From: Oscarella lobularis
Taxonomy: Eukaryota; Porifera; Homoscleromorpha; Homosclerophorida; Oscarellidae
Direction: 5' to 3'
Assembly (NCBI RefSeq): GCF_947507565.1
Contig: NC_089183.1
Coordinates: 3,038,001-3,102,000, forward strand
DNA length: 64,000 bases
A program made the translations under genes and the position numbers. The notes beneath the pieces are model-generated. The model saw only the letters and a list, made by a program, of their open reading frames with translations. It had not been told where the DNA came from and made no database searches. This document shows, in pieces, positions 45,770-56,760 of the stretch; position 1 is the stretch's first letter; the number at the start of each line of letters is the position of its first letter.

Positions 45770-47626
45770 TCATTCACTTTTCTTTTCACCAGAGCTCTTA
45801 GGATAGTCGTAAATTGCTTCAGGCTGAGCAGGACGCGTTCGCTCTCCTAACGTGTCGTAGTGCGGTGCTGCTGAACTTGCGTACGGAGATACGCGACTAC
45901 CCTCTGGTTCTGGATGACGTAGAACGTTGTACTCAGTCGTCTCCTCAGGGCTGTTTGATCGTGAATCGTTTCCTTTAGCCTTTTCGTAGTGGGGATTGGA
46001 AGTCATAGTAAGTTCATGTGACTCCGTCTCTCTGTCCTTGCCGCTTCCGCTGCCGCCTCCGCCTCCGCAGTAGCAACAGCAACAAAATAGCTCCGTGCAT
46101 TCCGTTGCAATTCTCTTGTCCCTTGTCGAGTTTTGCCAGCGCTTGCAGCAGACAAATATCAAGATAATAATTGTTACGACCAGTAACAGTCCAACGACTG
46201 CTATGGCCACGATGTAGCCAGTAGAATCATCTGAATCATTAAGTTCTGTATATGTATACCGATCACATAAGTTTCCCACCTGAACTCTCCAACTTTTCTT
46301 GATTGGGCGGAGACGTGGAGGTTGCAGAAAAAGGCTGTCTTGTTGAGGCCGTAGAACCAGGAGAATTGGTCAGCGTCGCCTCCTTATCGGTCGTTCTCGC
46401 GCTCGCCGTTACCGGCGGCTGAGTAGTCACCAACAAAAGTTCTGGCGCTTATAAAAAAGCAGACGTCATAATCTAAGTCATCAAATATTTAATTTCCGCC
46501 TTACTGCAAACTACTCCAGCAGACTGGCCTTCGCCACAACGATTTTCGTACCATCCGTCAAAGCGGCAGTCCTCGATGCGCGGCTCAGTCCCAACGCAAT
46601 CGACATTGTTCATCCACGACGACCGATTTCCGTCACCGTATAAACTTCCCACGAGAGCTCCCACGGCGTCGACGTGACCGAGTTGGCGACAGAAAATGCG
46701 AGCGTCCGTCAGATCCCAATTTTGATCGCATATCGCTCCCCACCTTCCTTCGTGTAACACTTCGACGGTACCTGCGTAGGAGAACGACGATCCGGTGAGT
46801 CGTACGGATGCGGAGGGAGTGGGAAAATCGTCTTCAGTCACTGGAAAGAGAAGCCGGTTTAAAAATTAAATTAGTGGCTTTTGAATTAGGAGGTCTCACA
46901 GCATGATACTCCAACGTCTTCAGCGCTCATGCAATCCTGCACTCCCCAGCCACGAAACGAGCAATTGTATATGCTGTTTTCCGTTCCCTCGCACGCGCAG
47001 TCGTCCATCCATATACGCCGCAACGACAAAGAGAACTGCGTCGTATTAGCGTCCTTGTACCCGAGCTGACGGCAAACGACTTGCGAATTGAGAAACGTCC
47101 ATCCGTCGGTGCAAATAGCGCCCCACGCGTTGTCGTAGAACACTTCTATTCTGCCTTCAGCTGGCGAGGAGCCGTCCACGAGTCTAAGGGGCGGAAGATC
47201 AGTACCTGGAGAAAAAGATGTCAAGTCTAGCTTATAGAGAGCTGGACATTTACCGTTGGAACAGACGGCTCCTGCGTCTTCGCTGTGGTCACAATTTTCC
47301 CGTCCCCATCCTTCAAATCGACATTGATCCAATGTCTCTTCTGTTCCAGTGCACTCGACGCCGTCCATCCACGTCGGGTCGCTTCCACCGCCGAACGTGG
47401 ACTCAACTGTCGCCTTGGTGGCGTAGACGTAGCCGAGTTGCTTGCAAACGACCTGAGCGTCGGATATGCCCCATTTGTCGTCGCAGACGGTTCCCCATTT
47501 TCCGTCGTGGAAAATCTCCACGCGACCTTCGGAAGCCACGGCGCCGCCGACGAGTCGCACGTTGGTCGCTGTACCAGACGTAGTAGATGACGTCAGCAGA
47601 AAAAACGCGAGGGACCAAGAGAACAT
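45770..47626 (-). CDS. SRCR receptor S6 with cysteine/glycine insert and twin-YxxL tail
   Basis: Starts at 47626; the signal peptide ([18 protein letters not shown]) continues straight into SRCR1 ([20 protein letters not shown]) without the intron found here in the other SRCR genes. SRCR1 runs to about 47253. A 48-bp in-frame, stop-free intron (47252-47205) separates it from SRCR2 ([19 protein letters not shown]...EDVGVSC). SRCR3 lies at 46841-46505 ([13 protein letters not shown]...SAGVVC). A Thr/Ser stalk follows at about 46435-46290. The membrane helix is [20 protein letters not shown]. The tail begins with [10 protein letters not shown], likely palmitoylated, followed by GGGGGSGSG. It then carries [21 protein letters not shown] and IYDYP. 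YNVL and YDTL are 20 residues apart. Confidence 0.87.
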
Positions 47627-48001
47627 CTGTTGACTCTAAGAACACAGCAAGGCACTGATCAGAATCCTCACTTAACTCTAAACTAGGTGAGACATTATAT
47701 CAGTCCATTGACGTCACAAGTGGCAACGACACTTTAGCCTAAAGTATGAGTAGCCTGTCCTTGGCCCCTCTTTGGCCTATTTACCGTGTGCTGTCCTTAC
47801 CAATCCCGTCCACCGAGAAAAGTGAGCGAGCGAACACCGACTGCCGCGTCCGGGAATTGAAATCAAAATTAGATTTGAATAAAGCGCCGATTGTCTCGGG
47901 CGCCTTTGCATCATGAACAAAAGAATCTACACGTATGCATACGCGATGGGAATTGTGCGCGTACCTCTACGCAATCGTTTTTACGTTCGACTTCACGAGA
48001 G
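47627..48001. other. Intergenic S6-S7
   Basis: 5' flank of S6 and 3' flank of S7. No feature is recognised. Confidence 0.4.
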
Positions 48002-51000
48002 TCACATTTCTTTTGGCTTCTTCAAAGCCGTCATCACTTCGTACTGAACCTCGTCATCGTCTCCCTTTTTCACCGGGGGCTTGGGAACGTCGTAACCAAG
48101 CCTCTTGGCGAAATCCGCCTTCGACTCTGCGCGGGCGCTGATACTTGCATAAACAGGCTCTTTACTGTCGTCGTCCCCACACGGAACCTCCGCTACGGCG
48201 ATGACGGTGTCTTTGGGACTAGGAGGCTGAACCGGAGTTTTCGACCAATCACTTGCCGCCGCATATCTATTCTCTTCTTCTTCACGTTGAATCCTTGCGC
48301 GAGCGTGGTTGCTCGATATGACGTCATAAACGGGTTCATTGGAACCGGCGTTCAATTTCATCGTCATGTAGCCTGGAGTGTCTTGGAGAACATTGTTCTC
48401 GTTTTCGAGGACGACGTTGAGCTCAACGGCGTGGGATCGCGGTGAGTAGCGAGCGAGAGCGGTCGGAGAACCCTCCGCCGGATGAGCTTTGGCGTTTTTC
48501 CGCTTGCGATACATGAGTATCGCGACTAGAATTGCAATCAGAATGACGACGCTGACGACTGCTCCAATAGCAACGGGCATCACAGGCATCCCCCCAGAAC
48601 CTAGCGAGATAAAGAAATGTCAGAAATATTACGTAAGGTTAATTGTAGCTGAGCTTTTACTTGGATCCTTTTCAGCAACGGCACTAGTAGGCTGGAGATT
48701 GTTGCCCTGTCCTTGAGGTGATGAAGGCGCGGGCTTATTAGTAGTTGGGCCAGTCGTTGAGGCTTCGGATGAGGTGATCTGCTTTGCCGCCGCACTTGTT
48801 ATTGGCGAATCAGTTGCTTGAAGAACAATCGTTGGAGAATCAGTCGTTGTAGATAGGGAATCAGTGGTTGCGAGGTAATCGGTTGTGGTAGGAGAATCAG
48901 TCGTAGCAGATAGGGAATCGGTAGACACCGGAGCAGTCGTTAGGGAATCGGTTGTAGGAGGGCCAGTCGTCGAAGAATCAGTCGTTGGAGAAGGAGCAGT
49001 TGTTTGCATAACTGTAGTTGGAGAAGCCGTTGTTGGAACGACTACATAGAGAAAATATTAATTCAGGTACGTCCACTTTGCTAAATTACGCTCAACTTAC
49101 CACACTTAATTCCAACGTCTTCATTGTGGTCGCAATTGCTGATAGTCCAACCGAAAAACGTGCACGCTCCTAGACGACTTTCCGTTCCATCGCAGTTTAC
49201 GTCGTCCATTAGAATTGTTCCCGTGCCGGGACCGTAGAAGGCTTTCTTTCGGAAACTCACAGCGCCTGAATATCCCAGCTGACGACAGGCAACTTGGGTG
49301 TTCTCTATAGTCCAACTGTCATCGCAGACCGTTCCCCAAACGCCGCCAAACTGCACTTCAAGTCGACCTTCGTTTGGCGTGGGCCCATTGACAAGTCTTA
49401 TAGGAGCAGGAGGAGGAGACGGCACATCTGAAATAAATAAATACATAAATAATAAAATAAGATGAGTAGTTTTCTTCTATCTTACCACAAACAACGCCTG
49501 CATCTTCGCCGTGATTACACGAATGAACTCCCCATCCCGAGAACACGCAGTCACGCAACTCCGCCTCACTTCCCTGGCACACGAGATGCGACATCCATAT
49601 CGGCCCGCTACCACGTCCAAAGGACGCTTGTACAGTCTCAGAAACGGCACCAGCGGGAAAGCCGAGTTGCCGACACGCAACGTCGGCATCGGAAATCGTC
49701 CACGAATCGTCGCACACCGTTCCCCATTGCCCGTTATGAAACACTTCAACGCGGCCTTGATGAGCCGCGGAACCGACACCTGCGAGTCGAATTCGCATCG
49801 CTGGAGTGGGAGCGACCGTCGTCACGGGCGCGCTCGTTGTCGGAACGCTGCACTCGACGCCGGCTTGTTCGCCGGCGAGACAATTCGACTTGTCCCAGCC
49901 GTCAAACGCGCACTCCTCGAGTCGCGTTTCCAAGCCCGTGCAGCGAACGTCGTCCATAGCAAAGAGTCCCTTCGGCGCTGGCGAGTTGAAATGATTGCGT
50001 GCCGTCTCTGTCGTCGCGTCGGCGAAACCTAGCTGACGACACGCGACGCGTGCGTCGTCCAGATCCCAGTCGTCGTCGCAGACGGGTTTGTAGGTGCCGT
50101 TGTGTAATATTTCGACGTTGCCGGAGCTCGGCGACGACGACGCGCCGACGAGACGGATCGACGAGGCGGGCGGCGCTAACGTTCCGGACACTAAAAGGAA
50201 ATAGAGCATTAGTACACCTCGGAGAAAAAAAACAACTTATATGGCCTAAAATACGGCAGTTGCAATTCGCTTTCAAACTATCCTCTCCTCTTTGTTACTT
50301 ACTGCAAACGACTCCCGCGTCTTCGCTGTGATCGCAATTCGTCTTTCCCCAGCCGGAGAACGTGCAGTCCTCGATGCGTCGTTCGTTGCCGCGGCACGCG
50401 CAGTCGTCGATCCATATGCGCACGTTGTCGCCGACGAGCGGCAGGCCGCTGCCGCCGAGTCGCACCGCTTCGGCGTCGACGAAGCCGAGCTGGCGACAGA
50501 CGACGCGCGCGTCGTCGAAATCCCACGAATCGTCGCACACCGTTCCCCACGTTCCATTGTAGAGAATCTCGACGCGACCTTCGGCCGCCGTCGCGCCGCC
50601 GACGAGACGCACGGTGTCTTTGCCGTCGTTCGCGAGGAGACGATCTAAAACCATTCCGCTATTTAGTTGAATCCATCCGTATCTAATGTTTTCCATACCA
50701 CAAACGACCCCCGCCGTTTCGCCCGTGAGACAGTTGTGAACGCCCCAGCCGTCGAACTTGCAATCCCCGATGTTCTTTTCCGCGCCGCCGCACTGGACGT
50801 TGTCCATGTGAATCGGTCCGCTTCCCGAACCGTAGGTGCTGTCGCCGTTCGCCGCTATCGCGTCGGCGTAGCCAAGTTGACGGCACACGACTCGCGCGTC
50901 GGGGAGCGACCAGAAATCGTCGCATATCGTTCCCCATTGGCCGTTGTGGTACACTTCGACTCGGCCTTCATTCGCTTTCGTGCCGTCCGCGAGTCGAACG

Positions 51001-51134
51001 TTTGTTGCTAATGAGAGAGAGGAGGATGTGAATTGATTATGTTGATTCGATCAAGCTGCGTTGGCTCTACCTGATGATTGGTGTAAGGATGCCGCCACTA
51101 GGAGGGCGAGAAGGGAGGAGAGAATTTTTTGCAT
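48002..51134 (-). CDS. SRCR receptor S7: five SRCR domains, long tail
   Basis: The signal peptide exon starts at 51134 ([20 protein letters not shown]). SRCR1 lies at about 51005-50700 ([20 protein letters not shown]). A 51-bp stop-free intron precedes SRCR2 ([20 protein letters not shown]) to about 50310. SRCR3 and SRCR4 share one exon (about 50190-49490), joined by a Thr/Pro linker ([15 protein letters not shown]). SRCR5 lies at about 49425-49105 ([14 protein letters not shown]...EDVGIKCG). The stalk at about 49040-48665 is a Thr/Ser/Asp mucin-like repeat ([16 protein letters not shown]). The membrane helix is [21 protein letters not shown]. The roughly 165-residue tail carries PVYDVI, PVYASI, LGYDVP and VQYEVM tyrosine motifs. 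It belongs to the same family as S1-S6 but lacks their fixed three-domain order. Confidence 0.85.
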
Positions 51135-51466
51135 CTTTGCTGCTCTCGGTGCTGTGTTGAACTGAAGTACGGTGGATTGCTCCATCGACGTAAGTGCACC
51201 GACGTCGCGTGACCTTATTGTGCGGAAGCGGGGGTACTCAGGAAAAACGCCCACTTTCAGATCGAAAGGACACACCAAAAATAAAAAACGGCATTGCAGA
51301 GAAGTCGGTACGTTTTTTTATCTGAGCAAATTTTTTTTGCAATTATCAAGATATCCGGGCAGTCGTTTACCAATCCGGGGACGGACTTGCAAGCAAGAAA
51401 GAACCTGAATCTCCGCCTAGCGAAGCGAATCAAGCGATCCGGCACCCTTTGAAGACGACAACTCTT

Positions 51467-51573
51467 CAGAAAGATGCGGAAGTCTTTGTTCTACAGGCAA
51501 GATAAGCGTTCGTGAGTTTGAAACGCGCGAACGCTTATCTTGCCTGTAGAACAAAGACTTCCGCATCTTTCTG
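51467..51573. repeat. Perfect 46-bp inverted repeat, 15-bp loop
   Basis: The arm 51467-51512 (CAGAAAGATGCGGAAGTC...) is exactly complementary to 51528-51573 (...GACTTCCGCATCTTTCTG). No mismatch was found on reading both arms. A perfect palindrome this long is unstable in DNA and would form a near-perfect RNA duplex if transcribed. Confidence 0.9.
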
Positions 51574-52269
51574 ATTCGCATCCGTCTTCGCCGCTAGTCG
51601 TTTTCCCCCGGTTGTTCCGCGTTCCTCGCTATTCGCACGCATCCAGCCAGTTGCACAGAGAAGTTCTTTTACTCCAACGAAAGCATTGGAGCTTCTCATC
51701 GCGTTTTCCAACCCCTTTCAGCACGAACTGAGCTCCAATCGCGTAAATATGTACGTAGCTTTGCTAAAACGTTTATGTTTCTCTCAGGAACCTTCGGCGG
51801 ACATGAGGACGACGTTGGGAAGAGTGAAGAAGGACGAGTGAAGAGGAAGAGGACGTGGGAAATTTTCTCCGCCATCGTTTCACCAGGTAATGAGAGTCAG
51901 ACGTATTTTTTTGTAGTGTGGGGGCTCTGGGAGATGAACCTTACTACAGTACTCTAGAAGCTCTAGTAGATTAGTAGTTACAGAGGGGCTATATTCGCGA
52001 TGGAGTCATTTTCTCACGAAAAAACTCGTGAGCTATAGCTCATGGTTTTGGTACATTTGGGTCGCCACTCCAATTCCCCGATTTGTTTTTATAAAACGCG
52101 TGGTATGTCTCGTCTGTTTGACCTCGAGAAGTCAAACCGACCTCACGCTGAATATCTCGGCTAATAATATTTGGTCTTATATTGGAAGTTCTGATATTTA
52201 AGCTGATACTCTCTTCTTTGTTTTATAGACAGGACTAAAGAAGATGACGAAGAGGTTGACCGCGGTCCC

Positions 52270-52650
52270 AACGTCCTCAGCAGGACGGGCGGTCCAAGGC
52301 GACCCGGGGAATGCAACTTCATTCCATAAGTTGCGTTCCCCTAAACTGCTTAGAGGCCTCCGTGGCATGAGGCTATAGCATCTAAACTGCCACCCCTCCT
52401 GGGCAGGAGCCGGCAAAAAGGCCCACTTTGACGGCGCGTATCTCCTGACGGAGCTATCCTGTGGTAGTCTCCCCGGGAGAACGGCGCCTAAATCGATATG
52501 CCTGCACGCGTTTCAGAGGACCGTGCAGGCATATATTGCTGTGGGGACTGCAGCTTCTCAGTCTCACGCGCTTCACTTGCTCGCAAGAGCGAGTGAAGCA
52601 ACGGCGCGGAGGCGTCTCCGCGCGCGCGCCGCGCGGAGGGTCTCTGGTCT
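52270..52650 (+). other. Cluster of consecutive hairpins, possible structured RNA
   Basis: At least five stems follow one another. CGTCCT-AGGACG lies at 52272-52287. GGGGAATGCAACTT (52306-52319) pairs with 52328-52341 with one mismatch. ATATGCCTGCACG (52496-52508) pairs exactly with 52522-52534. GCTTCACTTGCTC (52570-52582) pairs with 52587-52599. A GC-rich stem lies at about 52603-52645. A T-rich stretch follows at about 52690. The series is unlike the surrounding DNA and could be a non-coding RNA or a hairpin-rich mobile element. It was compared by eye, from memory, with spliceosomal, SRP, 7SK, U3, RNase P and MRP RNAs, without a convincing match. The strand is a guess. Confidence 0.35.
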
Positions 52651-53130
52651 GAGTTGCGGACGCGTTCAATTTTTACGTATGTATATATTTTATTTTTTTA
52701 TAAAGATATTAATTAATTAATTAATTACTCTAATGCAATAAATATAAAAAATTGTCTTGTTTTCGTCTTCATCTCCGATGCTACCTTCGCGATCTCGTTT
52801 TCACGGCGGGCCTATATGGAGAGAAAAAGAATGTTAGTATTTTTATTATATGAACGTACATAGGGCGACTTATCTGGAGGGGGTGGGGGGTCGGCGCAAA
52901 CGAGAATACTCAGAATAGAGTATTAGACCCCCCAGGTGCATCCTTCTGACTCCTGTCCGACTGGCTTGGATTCTCTGGCTTGGATTCTCTCTTCTCCTCC
53001 CCCACCCCCCGGTCCATCATCCAATCATTGACTCCACATGGAAAAGTCTCCGTTTCTATTGGTATTCCGCCAACTAGGCTTCATCGGAACGGTGTCTGGG
53101 CTTTTCACACTTGGACTTTTGTTGTAAAGA

Positions 53131-53820
53131 TGTTGTTATTTTGGCTTATTGCTGGGCTTTTTTCTGGGCCACAGGTACTGCTTGCTGCTTGAATGCTGGG
53201 CTTCCTACTAGACGAGCTTACCGTAAATTGCGAAGGCTATGGGGCTCGTCAATGTTTGATTCGAGTAGAAGCATAGCTATACGTTCCAAATATCCGCACA
53301 TACGTTATCCAGAGGTGCACATGTTAGCTAAAAGTACGGATCAGAAATTGATTGGGCAGAAGAATGAGGAGAAGCACGGGAAGAGGAGTCGAGCCGGCGC
53401 TAGGATCGAAGTTATGAGTAGACGTTCTAAAACATCCACCGACACTGTATCCAGAAGTACAAAGAGACGTTTGGGGTATTAAATTGATGTTCTGCGTCAA
53501 TGTTTGAGAGCAAAGTATGAGTCAGCGCTCTTACTTTCACTCAAGCATCTCCACAAAGCACATCGATCCATACATACAAACGTCTACATCTACTCGTATT
53601 TTCTGGATAAGTATAGGCGAGATGAATAGAACGTTCACCCAAACTCGTACCGAAGCGTCGGCCAAACTCCACCGTCTTCCCCTACTTCAACTCACGCCTC
53701 TACCGCAATCAATACTGACCCTATACTTCCACCTAAGCACGTACCTAATACCAAAACATCGACCCACAAACAGCTACCCACAGTTCTAGATAAAACATGG
53801 GCGGACGGTTGGAACATTTA
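53131..53820 (+). CDS. Uncertain small gene with signal-peptide-like exon
   Basis: ATG at 53131 opens MLLFWLIAGLFSGPQ, followed by a good donor (CAG|GTACTG). A downstream acceptor (GATGAATAG, just before about 53631) opens a Pro/Ser/Thr-rich frame (QTPPSSPTSTHASTAINTD) that ends in LDKTWADGWNI and a stop at about 53820. Open frames in between (53230-53480) encode a basic stretch. The complete exon chain could not be assembled and no domain is recognised. It may be a small secreted protein or chance. Confidence 0.2.
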
Positions 53821-53889
53821 ACTATATATCTATCTAGTCAAACATTTGACTTTCCTCATGTCTCTATTTTAGCCCGGAATTTTTTAGAG

Positions 53890-54000
53890 CTCTACTGCGC
53901 TATCTAGTCTTGACTCTTGCTAATTTGAAGTCAGGTCCTCGGCTTCTGAGCTCTGCTGTGCTACGATAGATCCGTCTGGACTCTTGCTATTTGAAGCCAG
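53890..54000. repeat. Imperfect direct repeat of about 50-60 bp
   Basis: GAGCTCTACTGCGCTATCTAG...GACTCTTGCTAATTTGAAGTCAG is followed by GAGCTCTGCTGTGCTACGATAG...GACTCTTGCTATTTGAAGCCAG, a tandem pair with some substitutions and one indel. Confidence 0.65.
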
Positions 54001-54129
54001 TTGTTTGGCTCGTAGTCTTGATTATGTCTTCTCAGAGTATTAGTCAATCGTTTAGGTCGGTGGGCGTGAGATTGCGCTTGCTTTGTGACTCGTTCAATGA
54101 CCGAGGTGACGTTTGCTTGTTTAGATCTT

Positions 54130-56760
54130 TCAGGGGCCCTCTGAAAAGGCTTTTCTTTCTTCAGGCCAGTTGCAACGGCCACTTACACTATTACTACTGA
54201 ATTTTTCTCCTTTTAGACCACAAAAAATAAAATGCATATAAAACTACAAAAATGGTAGAAAAATAAATGAAACCAATCATACAAGGTGCACGTGCACAAA
54301 CGGACAATGCAAACGCGGGGACCCACATTTATTATGACGACTACGATTATGATGATATTGATGATAAATGTGACGATTTGAAGAAATTGATGAATTTGAA
54401 AAAATTGATGATGAAGTTGATGATAAGGGACGGTTAGCGGGAAGGTGTTGCACGGGTTAGCGATAAATGTAGGACCCCTAATGCACACGTTTCTTCCAGT
54501 GGACGGCTTCCTATCTCTAGACTAATGATTAGTTTCCCTAATGCGCTGAGCTTCACTACCTAGTGTGACGTCACGCGTTCTTTTGAACCACGTGGTCACA
54601 ACGAGCGGCTTTTCCTCTCTAACTACAACGGGTGCTGTAAGAGCCGCTCGCCAGACAAACATCTTAATCTATATAGGGAAAAATCTAAAAAGGGTCGATT
54701 AGTCGGTTTAGATATTATTCCTAACTATCGTGATGCATGGTCGGGATGCGCTTGGGGGCCCGCGGCCTAAGGGTTCAGACACACACCCACACGTACAAAC
54801 AATAAAAAACGCTCGCGTGAAATTAAAAAAAATTGGAGCTACAAAATCCCGGCTTGCCTCTCTTCGCTCAACTGAGCTGTTGATCTTGACTTTGACTTTG
54901 AAATTCTGACCTCTTGTGCGGTCGCCTTTATCTTTTTCAAACGCATCTATAAAATGCCACTGATTAATTATGCTAAATTAATTAAACGTACTAGTACCTT
55001 AGATCTTCAGGGACGGTTTCTCTTCGAAGACTCTTTCACCCATCCCGGTCTTCTTTCTTCAGGCTCACTTCCCCAAGAGCCACTTACACTAACATTACTA
55101 TTTTTCTCACATTTGACTACAAAAATCGATTAAACTACAAAAATCGGCAAAAACTATAAACCAAAATATATAATTTAAAATTAGATGCACGTGAACAGGT
55201 AATGCACACGCGGGGCCCCCATATTATGATGATGATTATTATGATAAAATTGATGAAATTGTTGATATGATGAAATTGATGAATTGATAATGAAATTTGA
55301 TGATATGGGGACGGTTAGCGGGTCGAAAAGGTGTTGCACGAATTAGCGGAAAATGTAGGACCCTTAATGCACACGTTTCGTTCAATGGACGGCTTTCTAT
55401 CTCTAGACTAATGATTAGTTTCCCTAATGCGCTGAGCTTACTACCTAGTGTGACGTCACGCGTTCACCGGAACCACGTGGTCACAACGAGCGACTTTTCC
55501 TCTAACTACAACGGGTGCTACACGAGAGCCGCTCGCTTGACAAACATCTAATCTATAGGGAACAAAAAATCTAGGAAGGGTCGATTAATCGGTTTAGATA
55601 TTTTAGTCCTGTGACTATCGTGATGCATGGAGGGGATGCGCTTGGGGGCCCGCGGCCTACGGGTTCAGACACACACCCACACGTACAAACAAAAAAACGA
55701 CGCTCGCGTATGACTAATAGGGGGCTACAAATCCCGGCTTGCTTGTGACGGAGATCTTGACTTTGACTTGAGAATTCTGACGCGTTGATCTTGAGACTTG
55801 ATCTTGAGACTTGACCTTGAGAATTCCGACGTCATTGGAGCTTTCTCGGTGCTTGAAGTGTCTAAGAGACAACTGATTATTAAAAAAAATAATAATACGA
55901 AAAGTGATTTACCACACACGCTTCCATGGCTCCTCCTTCGTCGTCGGGGCAATTTTCCTCAGCCCAGCCCAGTCTTCTGTCTTCAGGCCCACTTCCCAAA
56001 GGGCCACTTACACTAGCATTACATTTTTAACTCATTTTGACTACAAAAATTAATCAAACTACAAAAAGGCAAAAAATATAAAAAAATCAATTATTAAATT
56101 TATAATATTAGATGCACGTACACAGGTAATGCATACGCGGGGGCCCATATCCCTCCCACCCACTACGACGATTATGATGATATTGATGAAATTGATATTG
56201 TTGAAATTGATGAAATTGATATTGTAAATATTGATGAAATTGATGAAATTGAAATTGAAGAAATTGATGATATTAAATTGATGAAAATTGATGATATAGG
56301 GTCGATTAGCGGGTCGGAAAGGTGTTGCACGTATTAGCAAAAATGTAGGACCCTTAATGGACACGTTTCAAGTGGACGGCTTCGATCCTATCGTCTACGT
56401 TTAGCCTAAATGCGCCGAGCTTTCTAACCTAGTGTGACGCACGTGCACCGGCACGTGCGTCACGCGAGCGGCAAACCTCTAACTACAAAGGGTCGCTAAA
56501 AAGAGCCGCTCGCGAAAGACGAACGAGACGAACGAGACGAACACGAAAACACGCACGTACAACGAGAACGGAAAACTCGAAAGGGGGGGGGCGATTACTG
56601 TTTAGAGATTAACCTATCTACGCCTATCTATCGTGATGCGTGGGCGGAATGCGCTTGGGGGCCCCGGCCTACGGGTTTTTCACACGCACCCACACTCGTG
56701 CAAACACACACGCACATGCAAACAAAAACGCGAAGAAAAAAAAATCGGAGCTACAAAATC
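54130..56760. repeat. Three-copy tandem repeat, unit about 0.9-1.0 kb
   Basis: Three diverged copies share the same series of landmarks. CTTCAGGCC/CCACTTACACTA is at about 54160, 55055 and 55980. GCACGTxxACAGGTAATGCA/CGCGGGG follows. Next is a GATGAAATT-type simple repeat of different length in each copy (about 54340-54430, 55225-55305, 56165-56300). Then come GGTGTTGCAC, ATGTAGGACCC, CTAGTGTGACG, GTGCTxxxAGAGCCGCTCG, and finally GATGCATGG...GATGCGCTTGGGGGCCC...GGGTTCAGACACACACCCAC. The last landmark sits at 54732, 55621 and 56634, giving periods of about 890 and 1013 bp. Copies 1 and 2 are closest. Copies 1 and 2 contain a full TGACGTCA and CACGTG. The right end of copy 3 overlaps the last exon of the gene at 56680-57171, so the units may be duplicated 3' portions of that gene. 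Confidence 0.85.

Larger units (their letters stand above)
51135..53130. other. Gene-poor, repeat- and hairpin-rich region
   Basis: Between S7 and the uncertain gene at 53131. It contains the 46-bp inverted repeat and the hairpin cluster listed separately. An A/T-rich tract lies at about 52675-52760. G-rich GGAGGGGGTGGGGGGTCGG (about 52878) and its near reverse complement (about 52995) are a possible pairing or quadruplex-forming pair. No supported protein gene. Confidence 0.5.

Noticed and set aside
52380-52420. RNase P-like phrase CTGGGCAGGAG
   Set aside because: Short coincidence; neighbouring conserved RNase P elements are absent or in the wrong order.
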